Shown one piece after another: positions 45,191-57,820 of a stretch of DNA of 64,000 nucleotides (the first letter of the stretch is position 1; each line of letters starts with the position of its first letter). Source of the stretch: Siderastrea radians. Taxonomy: Eukaryota > Cnidaria > Anthozoa > Scleractinia > Rhizangiidae. The notes under the pieces are model-generated. The model searched no databases. It was given only the letters and a program-made list of their open reading frames with translations, and was not told the origin of the DNA. The DNA lies in the NCBI GenBank assembly GCA_964017195.1, contig OZ024898.1:11877630-11941629 (forward strand), read 5' to 3'. A program made the translations under genes and the position numbers.

Positions 45191-45769
45191 AAAACGATAT
45201 ATTTTGATCTCATCTTTGCATGTTAAATTTTAACATATTAAGTGTATGGCCTGATTGTTGGCTAAAGAAAGAATCATGAAAAATACTAGATAACGACATA
45301 AACGAGGAAACTCTTGACGGTAAGAACACTACGTACGCGACCGACCACCGTGACTGTGTTGCAAAGAAAGCCATTTGGCCCTCAATGCCAACCCAAAGTC
45401 TTCGGTAACCACTCCAACAGAAAAAGAACAATTGAAGCAGATGGACACTTCAATGACATTCTCGAATGTCCTTCTCGAGGAAAGTGTCAAAAATGCCAAA
45501 ATTCACACAGGAAGAGCCCGAGGAAGCTGATCAACTAAGGCAATCTATTCCAAGTCGGGGCTGGTATTAAACCTGGCACTAAGCCTTGGTGTTTCCTGCA
45601 GCTCCATGTTCCTTGATTGTGGGTTACTGCCCAATACTTATGGGCTTATCAACAGAACTCAACACTAAAGGATAAAGTTGCCCAAAAGAGTGCTGCTTCC
45701 AAACGTGCATTGGAAAACAGCAAAAGATTCCCCGAGAGCATAGAAGACTTAAATCCGAAATAAAGGTCT

Positions 45770-47520
45770 TTTTGGCCATGATCAGTACTTTCAGACAAAA
45801 GTTCGATTGCAAGTCTAACCTTTTCGCCTTTTGGAACGAGTACATTATTATGGTAACGCTACTTCTGCAGTTTACCAAAGCGGAAAGAACAAGTGACTGG
45901 TCCTTACACCGTAGAGCGACATGTGAGAAGATTTCTTATGTTTTCGCGATGGACCGGCGCGACTATGCAAGGTGGCTTCCAGTTTACCTTACGGACATGA
46001 CAGCCCTTCATTTCAAACAACCTCTCGTTTATATGGAATTTGCGAGTCGGAAATCATTCTGCGAGCCGTTCAAACCATCCATTCTAGAAAGTTTCTACTG
46101 ACATGGGCTTGGAGCAAATGCGTAAATCGTCATTCGAAATCTACAGGCGGCGCGGAATCATTGGAAACAGTCAGAATCCACAAGTGGTGCCACGGCCTTT
46201 AAAGAGATGTGTTGTCTAACTGAAGATAAGTAAAACAGCGCACTCATAGAAGGGACATCCAACAATCTGTTTTCGGAAGACGCCGACCAACTTTTAAACA
46301 TCGCAACTGGGCTTGTCTTGCCAACTGACATCACCAAGTGCTTAGTAAAAAGCACAACAGCGGGACTTGCACAGATTCGTCAGTTCATTCGGAATCGTTT
46401 AAATTCCAATGAGATCAGTATCTCGGAGCCACGTCCAAGCCTCAAAATCCAAACATTCGACTTGGATGAGAAAATGTTCACAATCGGCGGAGACAGAGAT
46501 TTTTTTGGTCGTCTCTTGTTGGTAGCTAAACTGCAAAATGTAGACATCAAAGAAGTTTTAAGTTAAGAGCTCGCCTGGAAGAAATATTTTTCCAACCCAA
46601 GAAACAAGACTTACCTCGTCTCCTTCCTATCGGAATCGTGGAGCAAGACCGCCATGGACCAACTTCCTCAAGAATAGAACCTTGTTATTGGTTGTGGATT
46701 TAGAAATGGGAAGCTTGCCGTGTCTATGCGAAGGGGAGGGCAGAATCCGTGAGACCATTACACGCATACCACCAGGAAACCGACACAAGGCCCCTATTAC
46801 ATGCCAGGCATGCTACGACGGATGTGGCCAGAGTTGACATTCATTCACTAGACAATTATGTGCTCATCCTCGTGATTCACACTGCAAAGAAATTGGCTGT
46901 GGAGAGCTGTGGTTCCGGACTGGGTTCAAAGACCGAATAAGACACATCCCAGTGCACAAATTGCTGCACGACTTGGGACACAGCTAACTGTATAAGGTAA
47001 TTCCTGCCTTTCACGCACTGACAGGATGCGACTCTAAGAGCTCATTTTCTGAAATTGGAAAGTGAAATGCTTGGAAAGTTTTACTCAAAGACACAAGACA
47101 CCAAGAAAGCTTAACACAGCTCAGCCAAACGTCATATTTATACGAAAGAACGGCGAATGAAACAGAGGCTTTTATCTGTACCCTGTTTCCCTCCTCAAAG
47201 AAGGCAGTTGGTATGTACTACGAATGAGCTACGTTATGCCATGTTTTGTCAAAAGAAACAGAGCAGTGAGTCCCTACCACCAACCTCAGACAGTCTCCAC
47301 CTTCACATTGAGAGATGCAATTATCAGACACGTGTTCATCTCGGGAGAAGAGCCTTGGTAGCCACTCAATACTTACCATCACCTGTCGAACATGGTAGGT
47401 AAAGCAATGACCGCCAACTTTAGCCAGTGCTAATGACTAAAGGACCAGCTCCAACAAGCCTCGTGAAACTAACCAGTTGTCGTTGAGATAAATGTAGAGG
47501 TAACTGTTCATGCAAATCAA
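45770..47520 (+). pseudogene. decayed transposon-linked protein gene
   Basis: Conserved-looking blocks in shifting frames: FWNEYIIMVTLLLQFTKAER, FAMDRRDYARWLPVYLTDM, KFLLTWAWSKCVNRHSKSTGG, GLAQIRQFIRNRLNS, GDRDFFGRLLLVAKLQNVD, HQETDTRPLLHARHA and SLPPTSDSLHLHIERCNYQ. The order matches a large uncharacterised protein that I recall as common in cnidarian genomes; its catalytic class is not known to me. Several stops and frameshifts separate the blocks. It is the only coding relic inside the 43921-48360 element, so it is probably that element's own gene. Confidence 0.6.
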
Positions 47521-48360
47521 ATCAAATCAAAATCAAATAACTTTATCATAGTCTCAATCTTATAACCGTGCACAACTGCACTACTTATCGGGGAAACTGA
47601 AGATTGAATTGGAATTTGGAGATGTCGGTCTTTGAGGAGAGGGGAAAACCGGAGTACTCGGAGAAAAACCTCTCGGAGCAAGGACGTCATCGCGCCCACA
47701 TTATTAGCTGAAGAGGGTACAAGTTATCACAAAATCTTACGCATTAGACATGCTTCTATCTTCACACTTTCTTCTAGCATGAAATCGAAGCTCCAGCAAA
47801 AGATGCTTGTTTAACAGCCAGGGCTAAGTTTTTTTGTTTCAGCAAGCGATGCATTTTAAAAACTGCTTCGTTTGGCTTGTAAAGAGTACTTTAAAAATGG
47901 AAAAGCTTTTCGGATTTTCATGAGGAAAAAAGTTTTAAGTTCCTATTCGGCAATGAACAAAGGTGTTCAACCTCGTTCGAAGGTGTTGAGACACGTCAAA
48001 TAAGATGAGGGCATATATCACCTGTTTTTTGTTTTTTTGTTTTTACATAGCTTTGGTATTTTTGTCAAAATCAACTCCAGAGAGTCTTACGAGATAGGTG
48101 ATAATATTTGTTTTCTTATTATAGAAATTTCTGGAGAAATTGATTCCCAATCCTCAGCCTCGTTTTCATGTTGAGTTTTGCTTTACTTGAGCAACTCACA
48201 AAAACATCGCTGTAACACAAAACCACAATTTGAAATCACAACCTACCTAGCGAAAAAGAGGAGGGTTCAATCTATCGAAATCCGTCGCCAAACCTTTTCA
48301 GTACTCTGGGTTGAGCGAAGCGTCATTTTTTATCCTCTAGCTCCCAGACTATGACACATT

Positions 48361-48845
48361 CAGAGCCGTTGTTTTGCCAATTGTTTTGTGACGTTACTGC
48401 CATCACAGCTGTGTTTGATTATGAAACTATTACTATTATTATAAAAATAACACTATATTATGAAACTATTTCTAGATTACTAGTCCTTATTATAACGATT
48501 GTCAAAACCATTATCGTTCTAAACATCATGGTTATGATCATGATCATCATCATCGCTGTCGTCGTCATCATCAACCAGGAGATCAGTAAAGAAGGTTTCA
48601 CATTCAAATAGAGGAAGAAAATTCACCATCGTGCCTCCACGTTCTTGACAAATCACATTCTTTTCACGTTGTTGTTTTGCCGAGACCGGCTAACAAAAAT
48701 GTACCAGAATGTATGTCAGAGCCGTTGCTTTGCCAACTGTTTTGTAACGTTGCTGCCGTCACAGCTGTGGTTGATTATGAAACTATTACTATTATTATAA
48801 AAATAACACTATATTATGAAACTACTGCTAGATTACTATTCCTCC
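48361..48845 (+). repeat. tandem duplicate flanking the TIR transposon
   Basis: 'cagagccgttgttttgccaa' to 'gaaactatttctagattact' (48361-48480) is repeated at 48718-48840. The block 48586-48711 repeats 43800-43926. The locus was thus X-Y/X-Y, with the transposon splitting the first X from its Y. Trinucleotide runs (atcatc, ccaccg) follow to 49025. Confidence 0.7.
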
Positions 48846-49150
48846 TTATCATCATCCTTCTCCATCATCTTGTGGTCGTCTGCGTCATCGATATTGTAAT
48901 CGTCCGCGCTCGCCCTAGCCATCTTGTTTGACATAATCATTGTTGTAGCGTGATCGTCAACGTTAACACCGCCACCACTAAGACCACCGCCACCACCACC
49001 GCCATCATTATCGACATCTTCTCTTATTATGGTCAACGTTATTTTGACAAGATATCACATATGCACATGTACGAAGAACCTCTTTGCAAGCAAACAAAGG
49101 GCAACGCTGGGCAACGTTTATAATGGCCCTTTGTCCAACATTCCTACCGC

Positions 49151-49925
49151 TTATCGATTTTCTTTTATTCTTTCTATGGCGCAGATCTTAAATGGTTTGC
49201 AATCAAGCACGATTCCGTAATCACTGTCTTCAAGTTTAGGTAATATTTCACCTTGCGGACATTCAAATTGAAAGCTGTACAGCAATCGCGCAGCATACAG
49301 AAAAACTGCTTTTCTGGCAAAACCTTCTCCAAGACAGGAACGTGTTCCAGCTGAGTATGGCATGATCCTCTCCACACGCAACCGCCCTTGCTCGTCCAAG
49401 AATCGCTCCGGCCTGAAACAAAATGGATCCTTCCAGTAATCAGGGTCATGATGAATAGCCCAGAGATTAACAAACACGGTCGTGTCCCGCGGGATAAAGA
49501 AGCCTGCGAGGGAAGTGTCTTGTGTGGTGGAGTGTGGAACTGCTAATGGAGTTTCACTGACAATGCGGTGAATTTCAGCGATGAATGCATTCAAATAAGG
49601 CAAGTTGGGCTTGTCTGATATTTCCGGCAACCGGTTGGCGTTGCCGATGACGTCGTCTAACTGGCGATGTAACCTGGCCTGCACACTCGGGTATTTGACA
49701 AGGTAAAAAAGAATCCAGATGATCAAAGTTGAAGCAGTTTCAGTTCCGGGTACGAACAAATCGCTGAGGCTAAAACCACAAAACAAACAAACAGAAAAAG
49801 CATCGTAAGCCATTGGTTTTGGTTAGCAAATGAATAACTGTTGCACGCCTTTTGACTGTGGCGAACGAAGGAAAGGTGGCTCGCAAAGCAAAAAAGCAAA
49901 AAAGACAAAGTCAATCAATCAATCT

Positions 49926-49981
<56 letters not shown>

Positions 49982-52663
49982 TTCGTTTGAATTGTTACAC
50001 CTAAGGACTTTTAAGTAGAAAACTGATTATAGTCGACAGCTACAAGGCAAAATCCGCTTTCATTTTGATCGATATTGTACGGAAACCGATGAGGGTCACA
50101 CGTTGTCGCTTTCAAGTTGTACTATCGTCGTTGAGTTTGAGTGTGAGGGAAGAACCATTTCAATTTGCCTCACACGAGGTCGTATATTGCGTGTAGGCGC
50201 TGAAATTTTCCCTTACGCATCTGGCCGCGGCCGTTTGCGAAAGAGAAATAGGCGTAGGCGCTTCTTGTGAAGCACGGCTCGTCCCAGTCTCGCGCATACA
50301 TAAGGTCTTCATACGGGTATTTTAATTGCGAATAATTACTCATATGACTTAACCAAGAAAGTGCGCAAGCCCGAGAGGGAGGCAGGGGGGGAGGGGGGAG
50401 GGAGGGGGTACTCAGGTATATTAGTGACGTGGAAGTGCGAAGCAGGCCAAATTTTCATAAGCGAATACTCCCATTAGGCCAGAAATGGACCCAAAAAGTC
50501 TAACGGTCCAGAACATAACCTGAAAAGAGTCCTCAGGTATATTAAGGACTGGGCCTACCAGTATCTGATCCAGAAAGGAAGAGGGTGGTCTATCTTCGAA
50601 AGAAAACATGTGATAAGGTGACACTTGGCAATGGCCTTTATCCTGTCCATATAGTATTTTTGACATTGAAGTTTCCATGGCAACACTTTGCGTGATCAAT
50701 TAAGGTTTTACTTTCGGTTTTGTCCTTTAGGGCTCCTGCACACTAGGAAAAAAATGTTTACCTGGCATTTTTAGTGATTGCGTTTCTACCTTTTTGAGGT
50801 ATTTTCCAAATATAACTGGAAAAGTGGTCTCCCTACCCTGGATGAGGGTCCTATGGCTATTGCGTGACAGCAAATTCATGGCATTTCATTAGCCATGTGA
50901 CCTGGACACGCCTTCCAGTTGACTTTGCGTAGAACTTAATGCAAGAAAAACTATAAAGACGTCATTTGTAAGTTAGATTTGCATAAGTTCTTAGCAAAAT
51001 GAGCCTTCGTAACAAGTTTCACCTCTTTTTTTTATTTCGTATCAATAGGTTGCATGCTTACTGAGACAGACTACCTATCTTCATTTTTGAATTTACCTTA
51101 AATGATATGGGTCCTTTTATTCCACATAAAAACTGAATTACTAAGTTTGTAGGTAAAACTGATACAGTTGTTTGACATTAAATTTGGAACCCTGAGGTAT
51201 ACACGCTTTTAATCAACCCTAAAAAGAGTCCTGCCAAAGTCTTTCTACCTAAAATAAGTGTTCCAAAAAAAACTCTAACCCCAAAAAGAGGCTAACTTAG
51301 CCTAATTAGGAAAAAATCGCTAATTAGGCCTGCGCACAGGGGCCTGTTTCTCGAAAGTCCCGATAACTTTTCGGGCCCGGAAAGCTATTTTATGAGCGCA
51401 CGGTTTACCTTAAACATTCAAATATTTGTTGGTTTTTAAAACTATGCAGTTAAGTTGTAAGTTGATGAACAAGTCGAGCTGGTATGCAGGCTAAAAGCTA
51501 CACCACCATTCTATAGATTTTGATTTTAAAGTATAGCTTCGGGCCCGAAAAGTTACCGGGACTTTCGAGAAACGGGCCCCAGGGCCGTGCGGGTACTGTG
51601 TGACAGAGCTAGACAATGACATGTGCGGGCTGAACTCAGCAAGTAATATAACGGAAAGATTTCCGCCCGAATTAATCTTTTATCAGAAAACCCTGTATAA
51701 CAACGTTCTATTAATAATAGCATGCATGCATAGATGCTGGATATAAAATAAAGAAAAGGGTCGGCGGAAAGATTTTGAGACCAAGTTCTTTGAAGAAACG
51801 GTATATAAAAAGTTCTCTCACCTTGAAATTAGATTTTCCTCGGTCAGTGAATCGCCACAATTTTCCTGAAATTCCCTCAGCATGGCGTCAAGCACAGACC
51901 TAATATTATCCTTTTGGAAGGTGGAAACATGTTGTTGAAATTTTCTTTCAAAAATTTCATCTCGCACTTCTCCAGCACGTTGCGCCTTTCTAATAACTTC
52001 AAAAGGAATATACCTGAAAATGGGAAAAGCATTAATTAGATTAGCTGCTCCAAGCGACATTCGAAAAACATGCACAGCTTGCACGAGCATATCGACCTCG
52101 CTTTCATCAAGTTTATGTTCCTGTGCAAAAATCATGGACGAAATGCAGGTGCCGATAGATTTGAAGACGATATCGTGAGCATAAAATGGTTTTCCATCGT
52201 TAGAACGGAATTTTGCGCACAACTCTTCAATATGCGATGAGAAGTTGACTTTGTCTTCAGTCAAGCGCAGAGCTGTGACTGCCAGTTTGTGCAATACTTT
52301 CCATCGCTGAGAGAACGTTTGAGTTGCAATGTCAGTGTAGTTCCTACCAAAAATCCTGCCGAAAATTAGGTGAGGTGGCCGCCCCGCGAAATCCTTTGCT
52401 TTTGTCACGAGCGCTTCTCTGGCGAGTTCATAGCTGCTGAGAACAATTACTTTTCTGCTTCCCATGTGGACGCGGAAGACTTTGCCGTGCTTTTTCGCCA
52501 TATTGGCAAGATCTCGATAAGGCATCCTTTGGCCAATGGACAGCAGATTCCCAAGTACTGGAAGTGGAAATGGACCCGGGGGAAGATGGCGGTTTTCCCA
52601 AATTGTAGACGCCACGTAAACAGCGGCTACAAAGACTAACAACGCGACAACTGCAGCGAGCAT
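49151..52663 (-). CDS. cytochrome P450, clan 2 type, intact (486 aa)
   Basis: Exon 1 is 52663-51822 and exon 2 is 49769-49151, joined by a phase-2 GT-AG intron of about 2.05 kb. Features in order: N-terminal membrane anchor (1-20), proline hinge PPGPFPLP (28-35), C-helix W121, I-helix segment PGTET (288-292), K-helix EIHR (346-349), PERF (401-404) and haem loop PYSAGTRSCLG with cysteine ligand C426. Length is normal for a microsomal P450. Sequence style fits the CYP1/CYP2/CYP17 clan, whose members are ER mono-oxygenases of lipids, steroids or xenobiotics; the substrate is unknown. Unusual residues: Pro for the usual Ala in A-G-x-[DE]-T, Tyr for Phe in the haem loop, and His instead of Arg in WxxxR. 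The paralogue at 56796-60031 is broken. Confidence 0.93.
49911..49980 (+). repeat. (AATC)n microsatellite in P450 intron
   Basis: About 17 AATC units with one CTAT-type variant. It lies about 140 bp inside the intron, upstream of exon 2 of the intact P450. Confidence 0.95.
51339..51580. mobile_element. MITE (242 bp) in P450 intron
   Basis: The left end GGGGCCTGTTTCTCGAAAG and the reverse complement of the right end GGGGCCCGTTTCTCGAAAG match over about 45 bp, including 'aacttttcgggcccg'. A second, end-truncated copy is at 53819-54020. Confidence 0.8.
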
Positions 52664-53110
52664 CGTGTATTGTAGTTTATAGATTGTTCTAATCTTGCTT
52701 GTGCTCTGAATTGTTCTTTTTTGCTGTCAAACAAAGCTCACCTGCACGAAATACATTTTTCTTTTAACTAAAAAGTCTCAAGTCAAACGACCAATGTTTT
52801 GGAAGTTAAAATTGAATTAGTGCACAATTCCCACACATTCTACAGTATCGACCAATATCATGCAGTGCAGATTTTCCCGCAGGGGATAATTTGATATTCA
52901 AATATACTGACAAACAAAATTATTTTAGACATTTACACCCCCTTGACCTTTGGTTTGCGAAAAGCCGTCATTGAAAACTATCCAACCTGAACTTATATAA
53001 CAATTGAAGTGCATAGAACAACATGTGTCAAATGAATAGTTTTCAAATGAAGAATGTAACTGATTGCAGCTGTCGGGCCAATTAAAAAGTACTTTAAACG
53101 CGCACGAAGA
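52664..53110 (-). promoter_or_regulatory. upstream region of the intact P450, shared with the pseudogene copy
   Basis: The block with 'aagccgtcattgaaaacta' and 'cttatataacaattgaagtg' (52965-53020) is conserved at 60270-60330, upstream of the P450 pseudogene. The palindromic 'ttatataa' near 52995 may act as a TATA element about 330 bp before the ATG, which would require a 5' untranslated exon or long leader. Confidence 0.4.
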
Positions 53111-54615
53111 GGAAAGTAGCCTGCGCGAGCGGCTCATTTAGTGTAAATAACTGAATATCATCAAGGAAACAAATTCAGTTAGCGGTGTATTTTATGTAGT
53201 GAGGGCCTATATTGTTGCCACGCTGTGCCGTTGTACAGCTCGCTGCTTATCCAATTTGCATGCCGAGTCCATCCTTTGCCTGCGTGGCTGGCGGGATTGT
53301 TTGCGCGAAGTTTGAGTGGCGAAGCCGCGAAGGGAATGGGGAGAAGCGATTTGAAACCCCGCCTACAGGAGAACTAAGGTTTCTTTTTTTTGCATATTCC
53401 CGTGCACTAAATTCGGATTGGTTGAGAGCTGTGAACACGTCAGTCAAATGAGAGATGATCTCTCGCATTTCTTCCAAGGCAAAACTTTGCTCAAAATTTT
53501 CAGCCTTCATAGAAGAGAGCATCGATAAGGAGCCCCGTAAAGCGTTAAATCGAACCTAAAGAGAGTGTAGGGACGGCTGTGAAAGAAAAAACCGAAATGT
53601 GTGCTGAAAGAGACGTTATGGCAATTCCTTTCTCCTCTGCAGAGGCTCCTATTTTTAAAACGAGTAAACACCAGGGAAAGAAAAAAACGAAAGCGGAGAG
53701 CTGGGGAGAGAAAACGGGAGCACGAGGAAAGATGAACCTCTGCAGGAGAGAGAGATGGCATTTCTATCCACATGTTTCGGGAACTTTTAGAGTTTACAGA
53801 TCGTTTACAGTCTCGCCATTCTCGAAAGTCCCGATAACTTTTCGGGCCCGTAAAGCTATTTTATGAGCGTAAAATTTACCTTAAAGATTCAGATTTTGTT
53901 GGGTTTTTAGAGCTAAGAAGTAAAATTCTAAACTGACGAAACAAGTCGAGATGGTTTGCGGTTTAAAAGCTACACCACCATTCTATAGATTTTGATTTTT
54001 AAATATAGCTCCGGCCTCGAAACAATGGTGTGCATGTTATTTCGCCAATGATGTTCAACCCTTTCCTGTGGATTCTCACGGACCGAGACCCCCGTGTTTC
54101 TTTCCAGACCGGAGCGAATGAAATCGCAAAGCTCAGCAGCGTTTTTGTGGGACGTTTTTTAAAGGCGCAGGGGTGCATGCTCCCCTGGGAAACTGTGAAA
54201 AATTGGGTTGTCCGAGATTGCATTTCGTTTGGCAGTGACAGAGCAGAAAATCAGATCGGAGGTAAGAAGATCAAAACGTTTCTTTACTAAACGGCTTTTG
54301 GGCAATCAGCAACGTTGTGCGACATGTAGTTTTAAGTTTTAGAGAATATAATTAATCTTTCAGTAGTACTGATTGTGGCAAGCTGAGGCGTCGCCTTGGA
54401 TGTTACGCCGGACAAGCAAATCGACAAAGTGGCAAAAAAATTAGATGGACACCAATGTTACAAAATGAAAACGGTTCATTTAATTTATTGACTTCATTGT
54501 CAGACTATTAGCCAATCAGGAGTCAAGAACAGTTACCTTTTATAATGTCTTACGATTTTCTAAAAATCGCGAAAACCGCGAAATTTAAGTATCGCGAAAA
54601 TAAAGTGTAATAATA
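53111..54615. other. spacer between the two P450 loci, with MITE fragment
   Basis: It contains the truncated MITE copy 53819-54020 ('ctcgaaagtcccgataactt') and an 'aaatcgcgaaaaccgcgaaa' fragment at 54560-54610 related to the element at 57821-58639. Long chance frames exist but none has recognisable domains. Confidence 0.5.
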
Positions 54616-54619
54616 CCTA

Positions 54620-54745
54620 AATGTAGCTATACACAGCTATACCTAGCTCTACCCAGCTATACGCGGCTATACCCGGCTGTACAGAGCTACAAAACGATAT
54701 AAACAGCTACACCTGGCTATAAAAAGCTATACCTAGCTATAGGCT
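54620..54745. repeat. degenerate 'agctatacc' minisatellite
   Basis: About eleven units of a 10-12 bp motif around AGCTATACCC, with variants GGCTATACC and GGCTGTACAG. Confidence 0.7.
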
Positions 54746-56795
54746 AAAAACGGACGTTAAAAATTCGGAAGTTTTATTTCGGACGTTTTATTTCAGTTTC
54801 GGAGACCTTTTCTTTCATTTCGGACAACTTTGGGACAAACATATCGGACAGTTTGCTGAAACATGCCTAAAGCAAATTTACGCCTACAAAACATGAATTA
54901 GACTGAAGTAAAATCCGTGAAAATGATAGTTTTACTGCACCCTCAAGGTTTTACAGATACACCGAGGGGAAAAACACAAATTCGGTCAAGCTTGTCACTC
55001 TCAAGCAGTGTCTCAACTAGAGTTCGGTAAAGTTTGGCAGTGTTGATGTAACAGTTGAAGATGAGAAGTATAGACCTTCTCCAGTTGCAACAGGAAGGCT
55101 TCAGATAGTCCTCCAAGCTATGTTTAAAATTGACGACGGCAAGTGGTTTCTTCTTCTTCGTCTCAAAGAGCTTATTCAAAAGAACTATAAGCTTCTTGAT
55201 CAATCACCTCAGTCATCAACAGCTTAAGATGAAGAAGAACAACACACTAGTGACAATGAAGAGGACCGTTCAATTGTGTTGATTGATGATGAAGCAAAAG
55301 AGGTCTTGCACCACTGGCACTGGCAATGCAATTATCATAAAACTAGGCTTGGATCGAAGATTGATTTAGCAACCGCAAAATGGAATTTATCTATGTTTTT
55401 GTCTTTCATAAAATCACGACATCTGAGCAAAGCCTAATCCGAATTTTAGCTATATCATGTATATTGGCCTTGAATAAGTGATGTCGTGGCCCAAAAAAGA
55501 ACTTTAAAGTTTTGTACTGTACATGCAAAAATCTCGGAAGTTTAACCCTATTTAGCCTGGGAGGGGGGGGGTGGGGGCTCATTGTGCTTGCACTGACTTT
55601 AACGAATTATAACATTTAAACGGTTGGAAGAATAATCGCCAAATCTCGTGACGTTTCCTAACATTTATCAGAGAAAATTTTCCTGTGTCAATGACGTGTC
55701 TATGATGACTGACGTTTCCATAGCAACCGTTTACTCAGAAGTGTATTTTGACCATTTTCTGTCTTTTTTTCAGTCTTTTTTCAGTTTCTTCCCCTTCGTT
55801 CGTACGAAGATAATCCTTTACTTTTATGTGCTTGTTTTGACTAAGTATGTTTCTTAGAACAAAATTACACATTTTTTGGTTACGTCATTGTCAGCTGTAC
55901 GACTGCAGGCGCGGATTTAAGATGGCGGCCTCAAATTCAAAATGGCGGGTTTGTGACGTTATTGTGACGTCACCACACGTCATGATTGACATATCATAAG
56001 CCCAATCTGTTAAGCTAATGACGTGCTAAGAACGTGCCAAGTTTCATCTCAAGAGCTTTAATACTTTTCGAGATCTGTAGGGGGAAAAGTGCCCCTCCCC
56101 CCCCCAGGCTCAGAAACTCGAAAAAAGCCAAGGCAAAATAGGGTTAAAATTTCAGACGCTCAAAAATTTCGGACCATTTTATTTTCAGACACTGACTATT
56201 TTTGTCCGACATTAAAATCGTCCGAAATTCATTGCAAGTAGTGTACGTGGCTAGGCGGCTATACTAAGAGGAAGTCGAATGATAGGAAAACTTAAGTGAA
56301 ATTTCGAAGAAGCAATCACAAACTAATGATTGAAACTGGTAGACACGAATAAACCCCACGGCTACAAGAACTACAGTACTTCAGCTTAATTTCTTTCGCT
56401 CATTCCAACTAAAGGAAGTTGACGTAATGTACTCTACACTCGAGCACCCGATTTTCCCGGGATTCGCTGACATTTTGTTCCTGTTTTTCTTATGTTGCGC
56501 TCTATTTTGTGATAATTTTAGTGAACTAAGTGTATCATGGCAAAAATGATGAAAAAAATTATACCCCTTTAAATAGACGCCGGACTTGAATAAACGCCCG
56601 GTTCAAATAAAGGCCGGTTCTACGAGGTCTAGTTTTAAATAAACGCCACCGGCGTTTAACGGAAAAAGTACTGTGACTATAAATTCGTTGGCATAGTTAC
56701 AAAACCCACTTTTTCGACCTTTTTAGCCGTTTTCTCGCCGAGTAAAAAGAAATTTATTCGAAAAGATCACGCTAACGTGCAACGAGTCTCTCCGA
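54746..56795. other. repeat-like spacer, no gene seen
   Basis: 'atttcggacgttttatttc' near 54775 and 'tttgtccgacattaaaatcg' near 56203 look like diverged inverted ends of an old element of about 1.45 kb. A 'aataaacgcc' repeat is at 56560-56660. No supported coding sequence. Confidence 0.4.
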
Positions 56796-57510
56796 TCATG
56801 GTGTGGAGCCTTTCTTTTCTTTTCTTGCTATGGCACAGATCTTGAAAGGTTTACAACAATGCACGATTCCGTAATCACTGTCTTCTTCATTGGGCAGTAT
56901 TTCACCCTTCGGACACTCGAATCGAAAGCTGTACAGCAGTTGCGCAGCGTACAGAAAAACTGCTTTTCTGGCAAAACGTTCTCCAAGACAGGACCGTGTT
57001 CCAGCTGAGTATGGCATGACCCCCTCCACACACAGCCGCCCTTGCTCGTCCAAGAACCGCTCCGGCCTGAAACAAAATGGATCCTTCCAGTTATCAGGGT
57101 CATGATGAATAGCCCAGAGATTAACAAACACGGTCGTGTCCCGCGGGATAAAGAAGCCTGCTAGGGAAGTGTCTTGTGTGGTGGAGTGTGGAACTGCTAA
57201 TGGAGTTTCACTGACAATGCGGTGAATTTCAGCGATGAACGCATCCAAATAGGGCAAGTTGGGCTTGTCTGATATTTCCGGCAGGCGGTTGGCGTTGCCA
57301 ATGACGTCATCTAACTGGCGATGTAACCTGGCCTGCACACTCGGGTATTTGACAAGATAAAAAAGAATCCAGATGATCAAAGTTGAAGCAGTTTCAGTCC
57401 CGGGTGCGAAAAAATCGCTGAGGCTAAAACCAAAACAAACAGACAAACACATAAAAGAGCATAGTTAGCCATAGCTTTTGTTTAGCAAATGAATCATGCC
57501 TTTTAATTTA

Positions 57511-57607
57511 GCCTGCAAATACAGCCTCCTCTCTTCGCTTACGGCCGCTAGTCTCGGGCACTGCCCCTAGAGGCCGGGAGTGATGAGAAGCGGTTATATT
57601 CGAAGGC
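57511..57607. mobile_element. short TIR element in the P450 pseudogene intron
   Basis: It starts GCCTGCAAATACAGCC, has 'gccgctagtctcgggcac' at its centre and ends with the mirrored 'atattcgaaggc'. It is a diverged relative of 1588-1705. Confidence 0.55.
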
Positions 57608-57820
57608 TACTTTTGGCTGACGAACGAAGGAAGGGCGCACACAGGGCCTTTGGCTTTGCGGGTCAAATGTGACAGATCTAGACAATGTACAGACTGAACA
57701 CAGTAAGTAATATAAGGGAAAGATTTCCGCGCTAATTAAACTGTTGCATGCGTAGCAAGCGTTTCCGTTGGTTTTTTTCCCAGTATGTTGGCGCGAAAAT
57801 TGGGCGGGGGCAAATTCTAT

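Larger units (their letters stand above)
43921..48360. mobile_element. 4.4-kb TIR DNA transposon with decayed gene
   Basis: The outer ends are inverted repeats. The left starts AATGTGTGATAGTCGGGG; the reverse complement of the right starts AATGTGTCATAGTCTGGG. Pairing continues through 'ctcaacccagagtactgaaa' and 'gacggatttcgatagattg', and more loosely to about 250 bp. CAG lies directly outside both ends (43918-43920, 48361-48363). A decayed ORF occupies 45770-47520. The superfamily is not assigned. A secondary repeat sits at 44885-45190. Confidence 0.8.

Noticed and set aside
51599..51690. Similarity between P450 introns suggesting an additional exon
   Set aside because: The conserved stretch (also at 57660-57740) has no open frame with P450 motifs. 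It is simply shared intron from the tandem duplication.
52370..52639. 89-codon + strand frame overlapping P450 exon 1, with a similar one at 59744-59998
   Set aside because: Antisense shadow of the conserved P450 coding sequence; its conservation follows from the - strand gene.
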